49,698 nt of DNA from Flavobacteriales bacterium (GCA_947470515.1 CANITF010000023.1:1-49698), one strand, 5' to 3'; shown: positions 16,501 through 26,661, counted from the stretch's first letter. Numbers and translations are program-made. The notes: generated from the sequence alone by a model not told the origin.

Positions 16501-17781
16501 ATGTCATTCCTTGCACCTTTAGCAGAACGTATGCGTCCAAAAAAACTGGATGAATATATTGGGCAGGAACATTTGTTGAAAAATGGAGCTTCTCTTAGAC
16601 GAGCACTGGATTCTGGTTTGATTCCGTCCATGATTTTTTGGGGTCCACCTGGTGTTGGAAAAACGACTTTGGCGCAACTTATTGCACTTGAATTAAAACG
16701 TCCAATTCATACGTTGTCAGCTATTTCTTCTGGCGTGAAAGACGTTCGAGAAATCATCAATCGCGTTGAACAAGGTGGAATGTTTCAACAAAAAGGAACC
16801 ATTTTGTTCATTGATGAAATTCACCGTTTTTCGAAATCACAACAAGATTCACTTTTAGGTGCAGTTGAAAAAGGTTTAATTACATTAATTGGTGCTACAA
16901 CTGAAAATCCTTCTTTTGAAGTTATTTCGGCTTTATTGTCACGTTGTCAGGTTTATACCTTGACTTCTCACACAAAACAAGATTTACTCAACCTGCTTGA
17001 AAGAGCTATACGTGAAGATATCGTTCTGAAAGAGAAAAATATCATACTAGAAGAAACAACTGCACTTCTAACCATTTCTGGTGGTGATGCACGGAAACTG
17101 TTAAACGTTTTTGAGATTATCATCGGAACATTTAAAAGTGATACAATAATTAAAATCACAGATGAAATTGTTCAAGAATCAGCGCAGCAAAGCCTTGCTA
17201 TGTATGACAAAGATGGTGAACAACATTATGATATAATTTCTGCATTTATAAAATCAATAAGAGGAAGTGATCCAAATGCTGCGATTTATTGGTTAGCCCG
17301 AATGGTAGAAGGAGGCGAAGATCCAAAATTTATCGCAAGAAGGTTAATTATTTCTGCAGCAGAAGATATTGGGTTAGCAAATACGAATGCGCTTTTGATT
17401 GCCAACAATTGCTTCCAGGCCACTGAAACAGTTGGTTTTCCTGAAGCACGAATAATTTTGGCGCAATGCACAATCTATCTTGCTTCTTCACCAAAAGGAA
17501 ACGGTGCTTATATGGCAATTAATCGTGCACAAGAAGAAGTTCGCAAAAGCGGAAACCTAGGAGTTCCATTACCCCTAAGAAATGCTCCGACAGCGTTAAT
17601 GAAGGAGTTGGGATATGGTAAAAACTACTTGTATTCACATGATTACCCCGGCAATTTTGTTCAACAAGAGTTTCTACCTGAAGAAATAAAAGGAACTGCT
17701 TTCTTTGCAGCAGGCAGCACTAAAAAAGAACAAGAACTAGAAGAAATCATTCATAAATTATGGGGGGATAAATACAAATAG
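16501..17781 (+). CDS. rarA: Replication-associated recombination protein A, AAA+ ATPase
   Basis: A 426-residue AAA+ ATPase of the RarA/MgsA/WHIP group, which acts at stalled replication forks and gaps. Walker A is GPPGVGKT at 48-55 and Walker B is LFIDEIH at 102-108; sensor 1 is the GATTEN segment that follows. The C-terminal part (about 240-420) includes the conserved tetramerisation block: DPNAAIYWLARM, EDPKFIARRL, SAAEDIGLAN and the GYGKNYLYSHDYPG motif. Length is normal. It leads a run of six genes with almost no spacing; its TAG is followed at once by the ATG of the acyltransferase. Confidence 0.96.
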   Translation: MSFLAPLAERMRPKKLDEYIGQEHLLKNGASLRRALDSGLIPSMIFWGPPGVGKTTLAQLIALELKRPIHTLSAISSGVKDVREIINRVEQGGMFQQKGTILFIDEIHRFSKSQQDSLLGAVEKGLITLIGATTENPSFEVISALLSRCQVYTLTSHTKQDLLNLLERAIREDIVLKEKNIILEETTALLTISGGDARKLLNVFEIIIGTFKSDTIIKITDEIVQESAQQSLAMYDKDGEQHYDIISAFIKSIRGSDPNAAIYWLARMVEGGEDPKFIARRLIISAAEDIGLANTNALLIANNCFQATETVGFPEARIILAQCTIYLASSPKGNGAYMAINRAQEEVRKSGNLGVPLPLRNAPTALMKELGYGKNYLYSHDYPGNFVQQEFLPEEIKGTAFFAAGSTKKEQELEEIIHKLWGDKYK

Positions 17782-18708
17782 ATGATGGCGAAATTTGCAT
17801 ATTACTTTTTGGTCCTGCCTCTCTCCTATTTACCATTAGGTATTTTATACATTTTTACTGATTTTTTCTTCCTGATTTTAGCAACTGTTTTCCCCTATCG
17901 CAAAAAGGTAATTGAAGAAAATTTGAAGCGTTCATTTCCCGATAAATCGCCGAAAGAATTAAAACAATTAAAACGCCAATTCTACCTTCATTTCTGCGAC
18001 TTATTAGCTGAAGGAATCAAGAATTTATCGATTTCAAAAAAAGAGTTGTCTCGTCGTTTTAAAGTCAACAATGCTGAACTAATGGACGATTTATTTTCTC
18101 AAAACAAAAGCGTAATTCTTGTATCTGGCCATTATAATAATTGGGAATGGTTGATTTCATCTCAAAGTTTTCTTTTTAAACACCAAGCGATGGGAATTGG
18201 AATGCCTATGACGAGTAAATTTTGGGATAAAAAAATCAATGAACGTAGAATGCGTTTCGGAATGAATGTTATTCATGCGAAAAACTTCAAAGAGGAAATC
18301 CAAAAGAATAGTGGCCAACCAATTGCCATTTTAACATTAGCGGATCAATCTCCGGGTGATTCAACAAAAGCATATTGGACCAAGTTTTTAAATCAAGAAA
18401 CGGCGATACTTTTTGGAGTAGAACAAATGGCACATACATATGATTTTGCAGTTGTGTTTTTTGCAACCAGAAAAGTGATGCGTGGTTATTATGAAATGGA
18501 CCTTAAATTGATTACTGATACCCCAAGAAAACAAGAATGGGGTTCAATCACAGAAAAACATATACATTTATTAGAAACGGAAATTATTGATAAACCAGAA
18601 CATTGGATCTGGTCGCACAAACGGTGGAAAAGAGAAATTCCATCAAATCTTGATTTATTAAAAAAAGAACAACATGCCAAATTTAATGAGCGTTTTAAAA
18701 GTAATTAG
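17782..18708 (+). CDS. Lysophospholipid/lipid A-type acyltransferase (LpxL/HtrB family)
   Basis: A 308-residue membrane-associated acyltransferase. An N-terminal hydrophobic segment (about 5-35) is followed by the catalytic HX4E motif, His117 to Glu122 in GHYNNWEW. Later blocks ILTLADQSPGD and WIWSHKRWKR are typical of the LpxL/LpxM family, which adds a secondary fatty acid to lipid A. In Bacteroidota the same family also includes enzymes for other lipids, so lipid A is the best guess, not proof. It follows rarA with no spacer, and its last 35 bases (or 23 with the later start) overlap the next gene. Confidence 0.88.
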   Translation: MMAKFAYYFLVLPLSYLPLGILYIFTDFFFLILATVFPYRKKVIEENLKRSFPDKSPKELKQLKRQFYLHFCDLLAEGIKNLSISKKELSRRFKVNNAELMDDLFSQNKSVILVSGHYNNWEWLISSQSFLFKHQAMGIGMPMTSKFWDKKINERRMRFGMNVIHAKNFKEEIQKNSGQPIAILTLADQSPGDSTKAYWTKFLNQETAILFGVEQMAHTYDFAVVFFATRKVMRGYYEMDLKLITDTPRKQEWGSITEKHIHLLETEIIDKPEHWIWSHKRWKREIPSNLDLLKKEQHAKFNERFKSN

Positions 18709-19711
18709 TCTATTGTTGTTTTTTTCAGGTGTTTATTCACAAGAAAACAAATATACACGCAAAAATAAAACCGCTAAAATCATTCAATACACAAGTGACG
18801 ATTGTTACTCAAGAAGTATCATTTTTAGAGATAGTATCATTTATACTGGAAATTCAAATGGCACTTTGTTTTCAACTAACTTAAGAAATGAATATTCAAA
18901 AAATTTCCTGAAAAATAAAAAATTCGAAGAGGTTCGAGATATTGAATTCTCAAATGACTTTCTTTTTGGAATGCAAAGCGGAACTTTCGGATTATTAGCC
19001 AAAGTTGACACTTCAAAATTCATTGAATTTATAGCTCCGTCAACAAGTATTTGGATAGGAACTTTTTTAGACGGCATGGATTTCTATGGAAAAACTGGTT
19101 TTATTATGGGAGATCCAAAAGATGGTTTTTTCTCCTTATTCAAAAGTGAAAATGGAGGAAACACTTGGACTCCATGTGAAGGAAAAGTAGAAAGCTATGA
19201 AGGAGAAGCTGGTTTTGCGGCAAGTGGCACAACAGTGCACGTGATGAATGATAGTACTTTTATTTTTGTTTCTGGCGGTAAAAAAAGTAGGTTTTTCAAA
19301 TCAACGGATAAAGGGAAATCGTGGAAAATCACGTCGCTGCCATATATGACAAGCGAATCGAGTGGTGCCTTTTCTATTTGCATGATTTCAGATCAGATAG
19401 GTGTTGTCGTAGGTGGAGATTATGCCAATCCTGATTTGTGTTTAAACACCTGCTTTTTTACAGATGATGGAGGTGAATTTTGGATCAATGCTGAAGAGCA
19501 AACAAGAGGATATCGTTCTTGTGTAATCGAGGTAAATGGAGTGTTTTATGCATGTGGAACTAGTGGAATCGATTATTCAATTGATTATGGCGTTTCTTGG
19601 AGACCTTTTGCAAACGGCAATTACTTTTCAATGTGTACAGATAATCAATCTTTATACGCAACAATACCAAATGGGAGTTTTCAGATTTTTGATTTAATAA
19701 AGCTCAAATAA
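18686..19711 (+). CDS. Secreted YCF48/BNR-type beta-propeller protein
   Basis: A 341-residue exported protein from the ATG at 18686; an ATG four codons upstream (18674) is also in frame. The signal peptide runs MSVLKVISLLLFFSGVYSQ. The mature part holds several Asp-box/BNR repeats, for example ENGGNTWTP, TDKGKSWKI, TDDGGEFWI and DYGVSWRPF, spaced as in six- or seven-bladed propellers related to sortilin and YCF48. In Bacteroidota such proteins are often named oxidoreductase without evidence; no cofactor motif is present here. A ligand-binding or assembly role in the periplasm or at the surface is inferred. It overlaps the acyltransferase end and precedes the HD gene by two bases. Confidence 0.8.
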   Translation: MSVLKVISLLLFFSGVYSQENKYTRKNKTAKIIQYTSDDCYSRSIIFRDSIIYTGNSNGTLFSTNLRNEYSKNFLKNKKFEEVRDIEFSNDFLFGMQSGTFGLLAKVDTSKFIEFIAPSTSIWIGTFLDGMDFYGKTGFIMGDPKDGFFSLFKSENGGNTWTPCEGKVESYEGEAGFAASGTTVHVMNDSTFIFVSGGKKSRFFKSTDKGKSWKITSLPYMTSESSGAFSICMISDQIGVVVGGDYANPDLCLNTCFFTDDGGEFWINAEEQTRGYRSCVIEVNGVFYACGTSGIDYSIDYGVSWRPFANGNYFSMCTDNQSLYATIPNGSFQIFDLIKLK

Positions 19712-19713
19712 TT

Positions 19714-20361
19714 ATGTCGGAATTGGTTCAAAAAATAAAATCACATGTACAAGAAGTGTTTAAACATGATGCCACCGGACATGATTGGTTTCATATAGAA
19801 AGAGTCTACAAAATGGCCTTGCATCTTCAATTAAAAGAAGGAGGTGACAGAGAAATAATTGAATTAGCGGCACTTTTACATGATATTTCTGATCATAAAA
19901 TGAATGGAGGGGTTTTAAATGCAGGTGGAAATATAGCTTACGAACTACTTATGGATTATGGTTGTTCTGAGATTAAAGCACAAAATGTAAAAGAAATAGT
20001 TGATGGTGTTTCATACAAAGGAGCAAATGTGGAAGATAAAATGCAGAGTATAGAAGGTAAAATTGTTCAAGATGCTGATCGTTTGGATGCAATTGGCGCT
20101 ATAGGTATTGCTCGAGCATTCGCTTTTGGTGGAAATAAAAACAGACCAATGTATCTTCCCGATTCAAAACCAGAAATGCATGATAGTTTTGAGTCTTATG
20201 CGAATGCAAAAAGTCATACGGTGAATCATTTTTACGAAAAATTACTACTTTTAAAAAATAGATTAAATACTGAAACAGCATCAAAAATTGGACAACGAAG
20301 ACATGTATTCATGGAGGAGTACTTGCAACAGTTTTATAATGAATGGAATACAATAATTTAA
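19714..20361 (+). CDS. HD-domain metal-dependent phosphohydrolase
   Basis: A 215-residue soluble protein of the YedJ-like HD family. The metal site is readable: His23-Asp24 and His27 (GHDWFHIERV), then His56-Asp57 (LLHDISDHK), and a later DADRLDAIGAIGIARAFAFGG block that is typical of the family. These enzymes hydrolyse phosphate monoesters or nucleotides; the natural substrate is unknown. It sits two bases after the propeller gene and 7 bases before the ROK kinase, inside the rarA run. Confidence 0.92.
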   Translation: MSELVQKIKSHVQEVFKHDATGHDWFHIERVYKMALHLQLKEGGDREIIELAALLHDISDHKMNGGVLNAGGNIAYELLMDYGCSEIKAQNVKEIVDGVSYKGANVEDKMQSIEGKIVQDADRLDAIGAIGIARAFAFGGNKNRPMYLPDSKPEMHDSFESYANAKSHTVNHFYEKLLLLKNRLNTETASKIGQRRHVFMEEYLQQFYNEWNTII

Positions 20362-20368
20362 AAAGAAT

Positions 20369-21316
20369 ATGACAGATCATTACGCTCTGGGAATAGATAT
20401 TGGTGGCACCTTAACTGAATTTGGCTTAGTAAACAAGGATGGAGATGTTTTGTATGAAAAAGATTTTTCAACAAAAGATTTTCTTGAACCACAATTATTA
20501 ATAGATGCAATTTATACTGATTTAGAAAAAGCTGGTTACTTAGACTTAATTCTTGGAATTGGCATTGGTGCACCAAACGGTAATTACTTCACCGGAAATA
20601 TTGAATACGCTCCAAACTTACTTTGGAAAGGAATAATCCCATTATCACAACTTTTCGAAGAAAAATTCCACAAACCTGCTTTATTAACCAATGATGCAAA
20701 CGCTGCAGCAATGGGAGAAATGATTTTTGGTAATGCACGTGATTTAAAAGATTTTGTAACAATAACTTTGGGTACTGGTGTTGGAAGCGGTGTGGTTGTG
20801 AATGGTGAATTAGTATACGGACATGACGGTTTCGCTGGTGAATATGGGCATATTCGAGTTATTCCGAACGGACGTTTATGTGGATGTACTAGAAATGGTT
20901 GCTTAGAAACATATTGCTCTTCAACAGGCGTTGTTAGGAGTATTAAAGAATTAGACTCAGAGAACAAAATGTTATCAGCATTAATTACTCTTGAAAATCC
21001 AACAGCAAAAGATGTCTTTGAATTGGCTGATAAAGGTGATCTTTTCGCACAAGAAATTGTAGATTATACTGCTCAAATTCTTGGTTCTGCGTTAGCTGAT
21101 TACGCTTGTTATTCAAGTCCCAAAGCATATGTATTATTTGGCGGTATTGCACAACACAAAGGTGATTTTGCTCATAAAGTAAAATTGGCTTTAGAAGAGA
21201 ATATTCTAATTATCTATAAAGACAAGATAGATATTCGAATTTCATCCTTACATGATAAAAATGCAGCCGTTCTGGGAACTGCAGCGCATTTATTTTGGAA
21301 CACTTTAAAAAAATAA
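20369..21316 (+). CDS. ROK family sugar kinase (glucokinase-like)
   Basis: A 315-residue cytoplasmic kinase. The ATP-binding DIGGT is at residues 10-14, the catalytic Asp109 is in TNDANAAA, the ROK signature EYGH covers 158-161, and the zinc-binding CGCxRxGC motif has Cys171, Cys173 and Cys178. It should phosphorylate a hexose such as glucose, N-acetylglucosamine or mannose. The mannosidase gene starts one base after its stop, so mannose released by that enzyme is a tempting substrate, but the sequence does not decide it. There is no DNA-binding domain, so it is a kinase, not a ROK repressor. Confidence 0.93.
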   Translation: MTDHYALGIDIGGTLTEFGLVNKDGDVLYEKDFSTKDFLEPQLLIDAIYTDLEKAGYLDLILGIGIGAPNGNYFTGNIEYAPNLLWKGIIPLSQLFEEKFHKPALLTNDANAAAMGEMIFGNARDLKDFVTITLGTGVGSGVVVNGELVYGHDGFAGEYGHIRVIPNGRLCGCTRNGCLETYCSSTGVVRSIKELDSENKMLSALITLENPTAKDVFELADKGDLFAQEIVDYTAQILGSALADYACYSSPKAYVLFGGIAQHKGDFAHKVKLALEENILIIYKDKIDIRISSLHDKNAAVLGTAAHLFWNTLKK

Positions 21317-21317
21317 C

Positions 21318-24300
21318 ATGTTTAAATTTAGTACACTCGCTGTTTTTGTATTGTTCAATGTTATTTCTTTTGCACAAAACAAAAGTGTCACTGTCTTAAA
21401 GGAAAGCCAAACAACAAGAAAAAAATACGTAGACGTAGAGACTAGGGAATCGTCTAATTCTTCTGATAAAACAGCTTATAGTTCTTTTGTCAATCCTTTT
21501 ATTGGCGCTGGCGGACATGGACACACTTACCCTGGAGCTTCTGCCCCATTTGGGATGATGCAATTGAGTCCAGATACACGTTATGATGGTTGGGATGGTT
21601 GCTCTGGCTACCATTATTCCGATTCAATAATTTACGGCTTTAGTCATACGCACTTAAGTGGAACAGGTGTTCCTGATTATTGTGATTTGTTGATTGTTCC
21701 TCAAAGTGGCACTCCGAAAACAGTACCTGGATATTTAAGTAAAAAAGGGTATGGATCTTCTTTTTCTCATTCGGATGAAGCAGCATCACCAGGTTATTAT
21801 GAAGTAAATTTAATTGATCAAAAAATTCTTACCAGATTAACAGTATCTGAAAGAGCTGGCATGCACGAATATACTTTTCTAAATAAAAAAGGTAAAAAGT
21901 TCATTTTAATAGACTTAGATCATCGGGATAAATTGCTGGATTATTATTTAAATATAATCGACAAAAAAACCATCTCAGGCTCTCGTATTTCACAAGCTTG
22001 GGCAAATAACCAGCATTTTTATTTCTATTTGGAGACTTCAATTCCATATCAAAAAGCAAAATATTTTATTAAAAAGGGTCAACATAAATTATTGCTAACA
22101 TTTCCTGAAACGACAGAACAAATTCTCATTAAAGTTGGAATGTCGGCAGTAGATGAAAATGGAGCTCAACAAAATCTAGAAAAAGAAATCCCTCATTGGA
22201 ACTTTGAATTATTAAAGTCTCTAACAGAAAAAAAGTGGAACGAAGAATTAGGTAGAATTGATATTGCTACATCAACTAATAAAGATATCATTACAAACTT
22301 TTACACAGCATTGTATCACACTTTTCTTCAGCCAAATATCTTTAGTGATGTCGATGGGCGTTACAGAGGTCGTGACAATCAAATTCATACCATCACCGAT
22401 AACATCCCTCAATATACCGTTTTCTCTCTTTGGGATACGTATCGCGCTGCAAATCCGCTGTATACGATTGTTCAACCAAAACGAACCAATGATTTTATTC
22501 ATACATTTTTACGTCAATTTGACCAAGGAGGAGATTTACCGGTTTGGGAATTGGCAGGAAATGAAACAGATTGTATGATTGGATATCATAGCGCTTCTGT
22601 TATTGCTGACGCTTACAGTAAAAATATTCGTGGATTTGATGCTGATAAAGCTTTGAAAGCAATGGTATTCACGTCAAAAATAGATGAGCTTGGGAAAAAA
22701 CAATTCCGTGAAAATGGTTTTATTAGTTCTGGAGACGAACCAGAATCAGTTTCAAAGACCTTGGAATATGCCTATAATGATTTTTGTATCGCTAACATGG
22801 CTGCAGATATGGGGAAAATGACTATTTACACTGAATATTATAAAAGCAGTTTAAACTACATTAATTTATTTGATCCTCAAACGAAATTCATGCGTGCTCG
22901 AAGAGATGGAATGTGGTATTCTCCTTTTGAACCGTCTGAAGTAAACTTCAATTATACTGAAGCAAACAGTTGGCAATATTCATTATATGCACCTCATGCT
23001 ATTGATCTTTTAGGCGAAATGATTGGAGGAAAAGATTCGTTAGAACATTGGTTGGACGGTTTATTTACAACTGAATCTCAATTATCAGGAAGAGATCAGG
23101 CTGATATCACAGGATTAATTGGACAATATGCTCATGGGAATGAACCTTCTCATCACATGGCCTACTTATACAATTACACAAATGCGCAATATAAAACAGC
23201 AGAATATGTAGATCAAATTCTTACCACTTTGTACTCGAACAATCCCGATGGCTTGTCAGGAAATGAAGATTGCGGTCAAATGTCTGCCTGGTACGTTATG
23301 AGCGCAATGGGCTTGTATCAAATTGCACCTGGAAATGCTTGGTACGATTTTGGTCGACCTTTATTAGATGAAGTTACCATTCAATTAGAAAATGATAAAA
23401 TATTCAAAATTAAATCTTTAAATAATTCAAAAGAGAATAAATACATTCAAACAATCACTTTAAACGGCAAAGATTGGACGTCAAATGCTATTCACCATTC
23501 CTCTATTGTTGCTGGAGGAGAATTGATTTTTGTAATGGGACCTAAGCCAAGTTCAAAGAAATTTTATAACGCAGTAAGCCCTGTTACAAAAGAAATTGTA
23601 CAGAATTTCAGGTTTACTCCTTCCCCATTTTTTATTGTTGAAAACAGAATTTTCGATGATTCAACACAAGTTGAAATTGGTCATCAAAAAATAATCAATT
23701 GGGAGGAAATAAGAATTGAATACCGTTATTTGAATGATACGACGAAAACGTTCATTTATTCAGAACCTTTTACAATAAATGCTACTTCAGCAATTGAGGC
23801 GAGACAAGTTTCATCAATTGGACCAAGAGATATCAATACGATGCCCGGTATTTCTGTAAATTATAGTCCTTGGGTAAAAGCAAATTATATCAAACGTGAC
23901 CAAAGTGTTACATTAAATTTAAAAAGTACTTATGCCAATCAATATGCTGCTTCTGGAGCAAATACGTTGATTGACGGTGTTTTTGGGACAAAGGAATTTA
24001 GAACAGGAGATTGGCAAGGATTTGATAACCAAGATTTAATTTCAGAAATTACATTTGATAAGCCTCGATTATTATCTGAAATCGGTATTTCTTGTCTACA
24101 AGATATGAAATCATGGATCTTTTTCCCTTCGTCTATTCTAGTTGAAGTTTCTTATGATGGTATCATTTTTGAAAAGCTACCATTAATTCAAACTAATGCG
24201 GTAATAGCCTCAAACACACCAAGTAATCAATCTATACCTTCCTTTTCTACTTATGTAGGACCAATGAACAAAGAATTCTTTGTGAAATCAAATTCAACTA

Positions 24301-24413
24301 AAACAATATCAGCAATTCGTGTTACTGCCAAAAATTTCGGAAAATGTCCAGAATGGCATTTAGGAGCAGGAAATAACACCTGGTTATTCGCGGATGAATT
24401 GATTTTTCGCTAA
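21318..24413 (+). CDS. GH92 family alpha-mannosidase, secreted
   Basis: A 1031-residue exported enzyme. The signal peptide ends about FAQ20. Residues about 55-740 are the GH92 domain: VNPFIGAGGHGHTYPGASAP near its start, GYHYSDSIIYGFSHTHLSG, a GNEPSHH block with the likely acid Glu609, and GNEDCGQMSAWYV with likely base residues near Asp651. GH92 enzymes are calcium-dependent exo-alpha-mannosidases. After about residue 800 come a chitobiase/Fn3-like segment and a discoidin (F5/8 type C-like) region near 880-1030, longer than the bare catalytic form and likely to bind glycans. It ends the rarA run. No SusC/SusD genes are nearby, so this is not a classic utilisation locus. Confidence 0.93.
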   Translation: MFKFSTLAVFVLFNVISFAQNKSVTVLKESQTTRKKYVDVETRESSNSSDKTAYSSFVNPFIGAGGHGHTYPGASAPFGMMQLSPDTRYDGWDGCSGYHYSDSIIYGFSHTHLSGTGVPDYCDLLIVPQSGTPKTVPGYLSKKGYGSSFSHSDEAASPGYYEVNLIDQKILTRLTVSERAGMHEYTFLNKKGKKFILIDLDHRDKLLDYYLNIIDKKTISGSRISQAWANNQHFYFYLETSIPYQKAKYFIKKGQHKLLLTFPETTEQILIKVGMSAVDENGAQQNLEKEIPHWNFELLKSLTEKKWNEELGRIDIATSTNKDIITNFYTALYHTFLQPNIFSDVDGRYRGRDNQIHTITDNIPQYTVFSLWDTYRAANPLYTIVQPKRTNDFIHTFLRQFDQGGDLPVWELAGNETDCMIGYHSASVIADAYSKNIRGFDADKALKAMVFTSKIDELGKKQFRENGFISSGDEPESVSKTLEYAYNDFCIANMAADMGKMTIYTEYYKSSLNYINLFDPQTKFMRARRDGMWYSPFEPSEVNFNYTEANSWQYSLYAPHAIDLLGEMIGGKDSLEHWLDGLFTTESQLSGRDQADITGLIGQYAHGNEPSHHMAYLYNYTNAQYKTAEYVDQILTTLYSNNPDGLSGNEDCGQMSAWYVMSAMGLYQIAPGNAWYDFGRPLLDEVTIQLENDKIFKIKSLNNSKENKYIQTITLNGKDWTSNAIHHSSIVAGGELIFVMGPKPSSKKFYNAVSPVTKEIVQNFRFTPSPFFIVENRIFDDSTQVEIGHQKIINWEEIRIEYRYLNDTTKTFIYSEPFTINATSAIEARQVSSIGPRDINTMPGISVNYSPWVKANYIKRDQSVTLNLKSTYANQYAASGANTLIDGVFGTKEFRTGDWQGFDNQDLISEITFDKPRLLSEIGISCLQDMKSWIFFPSSILVEVSYDGIIFEKLPLIQTNAVIASNTPSNQSIPSFSTYVGPMNKEFFVKSNSTKTISAIRVTAKNFGKCPEWHLGAGNNTWLFADELIFR

Positions 24414-24502
24414 ACTATAGGAATCGCTCGTCTAATAGAGTCGTTAATTGTAAAATTCTTGGTATTTTTACCGCGCAAGTTTTTAAACCAAAAAGCAAAA
24501 AA

Positions 24503-26641
24503 ATGAAACAAATTAAAATTAGTTTAGTTGCCTTTTTAGTATTGTTAGGCTCTTTTGCCCATGCTGACGAAGGAATGTGGTTTTTGATGTTCATAGATCG
24601 TTTGAATCAACGTGATATGCAAAAATTAGGTCTTCAGCTTACAGCGGAAGAAATATATTCAATAAACAATCACTCTTTAAAGGATGCTGTTGTACAGTTC
24701 AATGGTGGATGTACGGCAGAAGTTTTATCAAAAGAAGGATTATTATTAACCAATCACCATTGTGGTTATGATGCAGTTGCTGAATTATCATCAGCTGAGA
24801 ACAATTATTTAAAAAACGGTTTTTGGGCGGCTTCTAAAAAAGAAGAATTAAAACCTCAAAGTCTTTTCGTCCGTTTCTTCGTTAGAATGGATGATGTGTC
24901 TAAAAGAATCTTAGGCAAACTTACTGCGACAATGACCGAAGCAGAAAGAGAAAAAGCAGTTAATCAAGAAATTGCTTTAATCGAAAAAGAAAACAATGAA
25001 GGAGGAAAATATACTGTTTCTGTTCGTTCATTTTTTCAAGGAAATGAATATTATTATTTCGTTTACCAAGACTTTAAAGATGTAAGATTGGTTGGAGTTC
25101 CACCAGAAAGTATTGGTAAATTCGGTGGTGACACAGACAACTGGGAATGGCCGCGTCACACGGGAGATTTTTCTATGTTCCGCGTTTATACAGATGCAAA
25201 CGGAAATCCTGCTGAATATTCAGTAAACAATATCCCTATGAAGCCAAAGCAGCATTTAACTGTTAATATTGGTGGCGTTGAAGAAAATGATTTCGCTATG
25301 ATTTTGGGTTATCCTGGAAGGACAAATCGTTGGATGCCAGCAGGTGGAATTGAGCAAAATGTTAAGTTTTCTTATCCAGCATGGGTTGAGGGTTCAAAAA
25401 CAGCAATGGATGAAATGAAAAAATATATGGATCAAAGTGATGCTTTGAACTTAATTTATGCTTCTAAATATGCTGGTATTGCTAACTATTGGAAAAACCG
25501 TCAAGGAATGATTGATGCGCTTTCTAAATTCGGAACTGCAAAATCTAAAGCCGCTCAAGAGGCAAAATTCGATAAATGGGCAAACAAACCGTCAAATAAA
25601 GAAAAGTACGGGACAGTTATTACGAACATCAATACTTTCTATGGTTTAACAAATGAAAAAGCACGTCACGATAATTATTTACAACAATTATTAAGAACAT
25701 CCTCTTACGGCACTATTTCAAGAACTTTAGGGAAACAACTTATTGCTTTTGCTGCAGCAGATGCTGCAACACAAGCGCAAATGCGTCCTGAATTAGAAAG
25801 TGCAATTAAAGGATTCTTTGCAGAAGTTCATTTGCCTGCAGAAAAAGATATCTTAAGAACTGAATTAGCATTGTACGCTACTAAATCAACTGGATACGCA
25901 ATTGCTCCTTCTGTTGTTAAAATCAACGGTGAATATGAGAAATATGTGAATTCACTTTTCTTATTGAGCAACTTTACATCTCAAGAGAAATTAATGGCAT
26001 TTTTAGATTTACCATCAGAAGGGATGATTACAAATGACCCAATGTATGTTTTGTCGGAGGATTTAATTGTCCACATTGGTAAAAAATCTGACGAAATCAC
26101 GAAAGCTCAAAATGATTTCACTTCTTCATACCGTTTATTGGTTCAAGGGTTGAGAGATTCTAAATTAGCTCCAATTCAATATCCAGACGCTAACTCAACA
26201 ATGCGTTTGACATATGGAAAAGTTAAATCTTTGCCTGCAGATAAAAGAAGTGATGCAAAGGCTAACTATTACACTACTATGGATGGTTTAATTAAGAAAT
26301 ATAAAGCAGGTGATGCTGAATTTGATTTACCAACAAGAATGTTAGAATTACATAAAAAGAAAGATTATGGCCAGTATGCTGATTCAAAAGGATATATGCC
26401 AGTTTGTTTCTTGTCAGACAATGATATTACAGGTGGGAATTCTGGTTCTCCAGTTTTAAATGGTAAAGGAGAATTAATCGGACTTGCTTTTGATGGTAAT
26501 ATTGAAGCAATGGCAGGTGATGTTATTTTTGACCCTAAATTACAACGTACAATCAATGTTGATATACGTTATGTTCTTTGGATTATTGATAAATTCTCTG
26601 ATGCAAAACATATTGTTGATGAAATGGATCTTGTAAAATAA
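24503..26641 (+). CDS. S46 family dipeptidyl-peptidase, DPP7-type
   Basis: A 712-residue exported serine peptidase with a signal peptide ending about AHA21. The triad is readable: His86 in TNHHCGY, an Asp near 212 in GGDTDNWEWPRHTGDF, and Ser647 in GGNSGSP. Eighteen residues after the serine lies Gly665 (AFDGN). In the S46 family, Gly here goes with DPP7, which prefers hydrophobic P1 residues, while DPP11, which cuts after Asp/Glu, has Arg. These enzymes take dipeptides from peptide N-termini in the periplasm. It is separated from the GH92 gene by 89 bases and followed by a terminator, so it is probably its own unit. Confidence 0.94.
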   Translation: MKQIKISLVAFLVLLGSFAHADEGMWFLMFIDRLNQRDMQKLGLQLTAEEIYSINNHSLKDAVVQFNGGCTAEVLSKEGLLLTNHHCGYDAVAELSSAENNYLKNGFWAASKKEELKPQSLFVRFFVRMDDVSKRILGKLTATMTEAEREKAVNQEIALIEKENNEGGKYTVSVRSFFQGNEYYYFVYQDFKDVRLVGVPPESIGKFGGDTDNWEWPRHTGDFSMFRVYTDANGNPAEYSVNNIPMKPKQHLTVNIGGVEENDFAMILGYPGRTNRWMPAGGIEQNVKFSYPAWVEGSKTAMDEMKKYMDQSDALNLIYASKYAGIANYWKNRQGMIDALSKFGTAKSKAAQEAKFDKWANKPSNKEKYGTVITNINTFYGLTNEKARHDNYLQQLLRTSSYGTISRTLGKQLIAFAAADAATQAQMRPELESAIKGFFAEVHLPAEKDILRTELALYATKSTGYAIAPSVVKINGEYEKYVNSLFLLSNFTSQEKLMAFLDLPSEGMITNDPMYVLSEDLIVHIGKKSDEITKAQNDFTSSYRLLVQGLRDSKLAPIQYPDANSTMRLTYGKVKSLPADKRSDAKANYYTTMDGLIKKYKAGDAEFDLPTRMLELHKKKDYGQYADSKGYMPVCFLSDNDITGGNSGSPVLNGKGELIGLAFDGNIEAMAGDVIFDPKLQRTINVDIRYVLWIIDKFSDAKHIVDEMDLVK

Positions 26642-26661
26642 ACAAGACACAACTATTTTAT

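Noticed and set aside
20584-20967. 127-residue minus-strand frame inside the ROK kinase gene
   Set aside because: It is antisense to a gene with all ROK motifs, and its own sequence is low complexity and non-globular.
22258-22578. 106-residue plus-strand frame inside the GH92 gene
   Set aside because: It is an out-of-frame shadow of a well-supported GH92 coding region.
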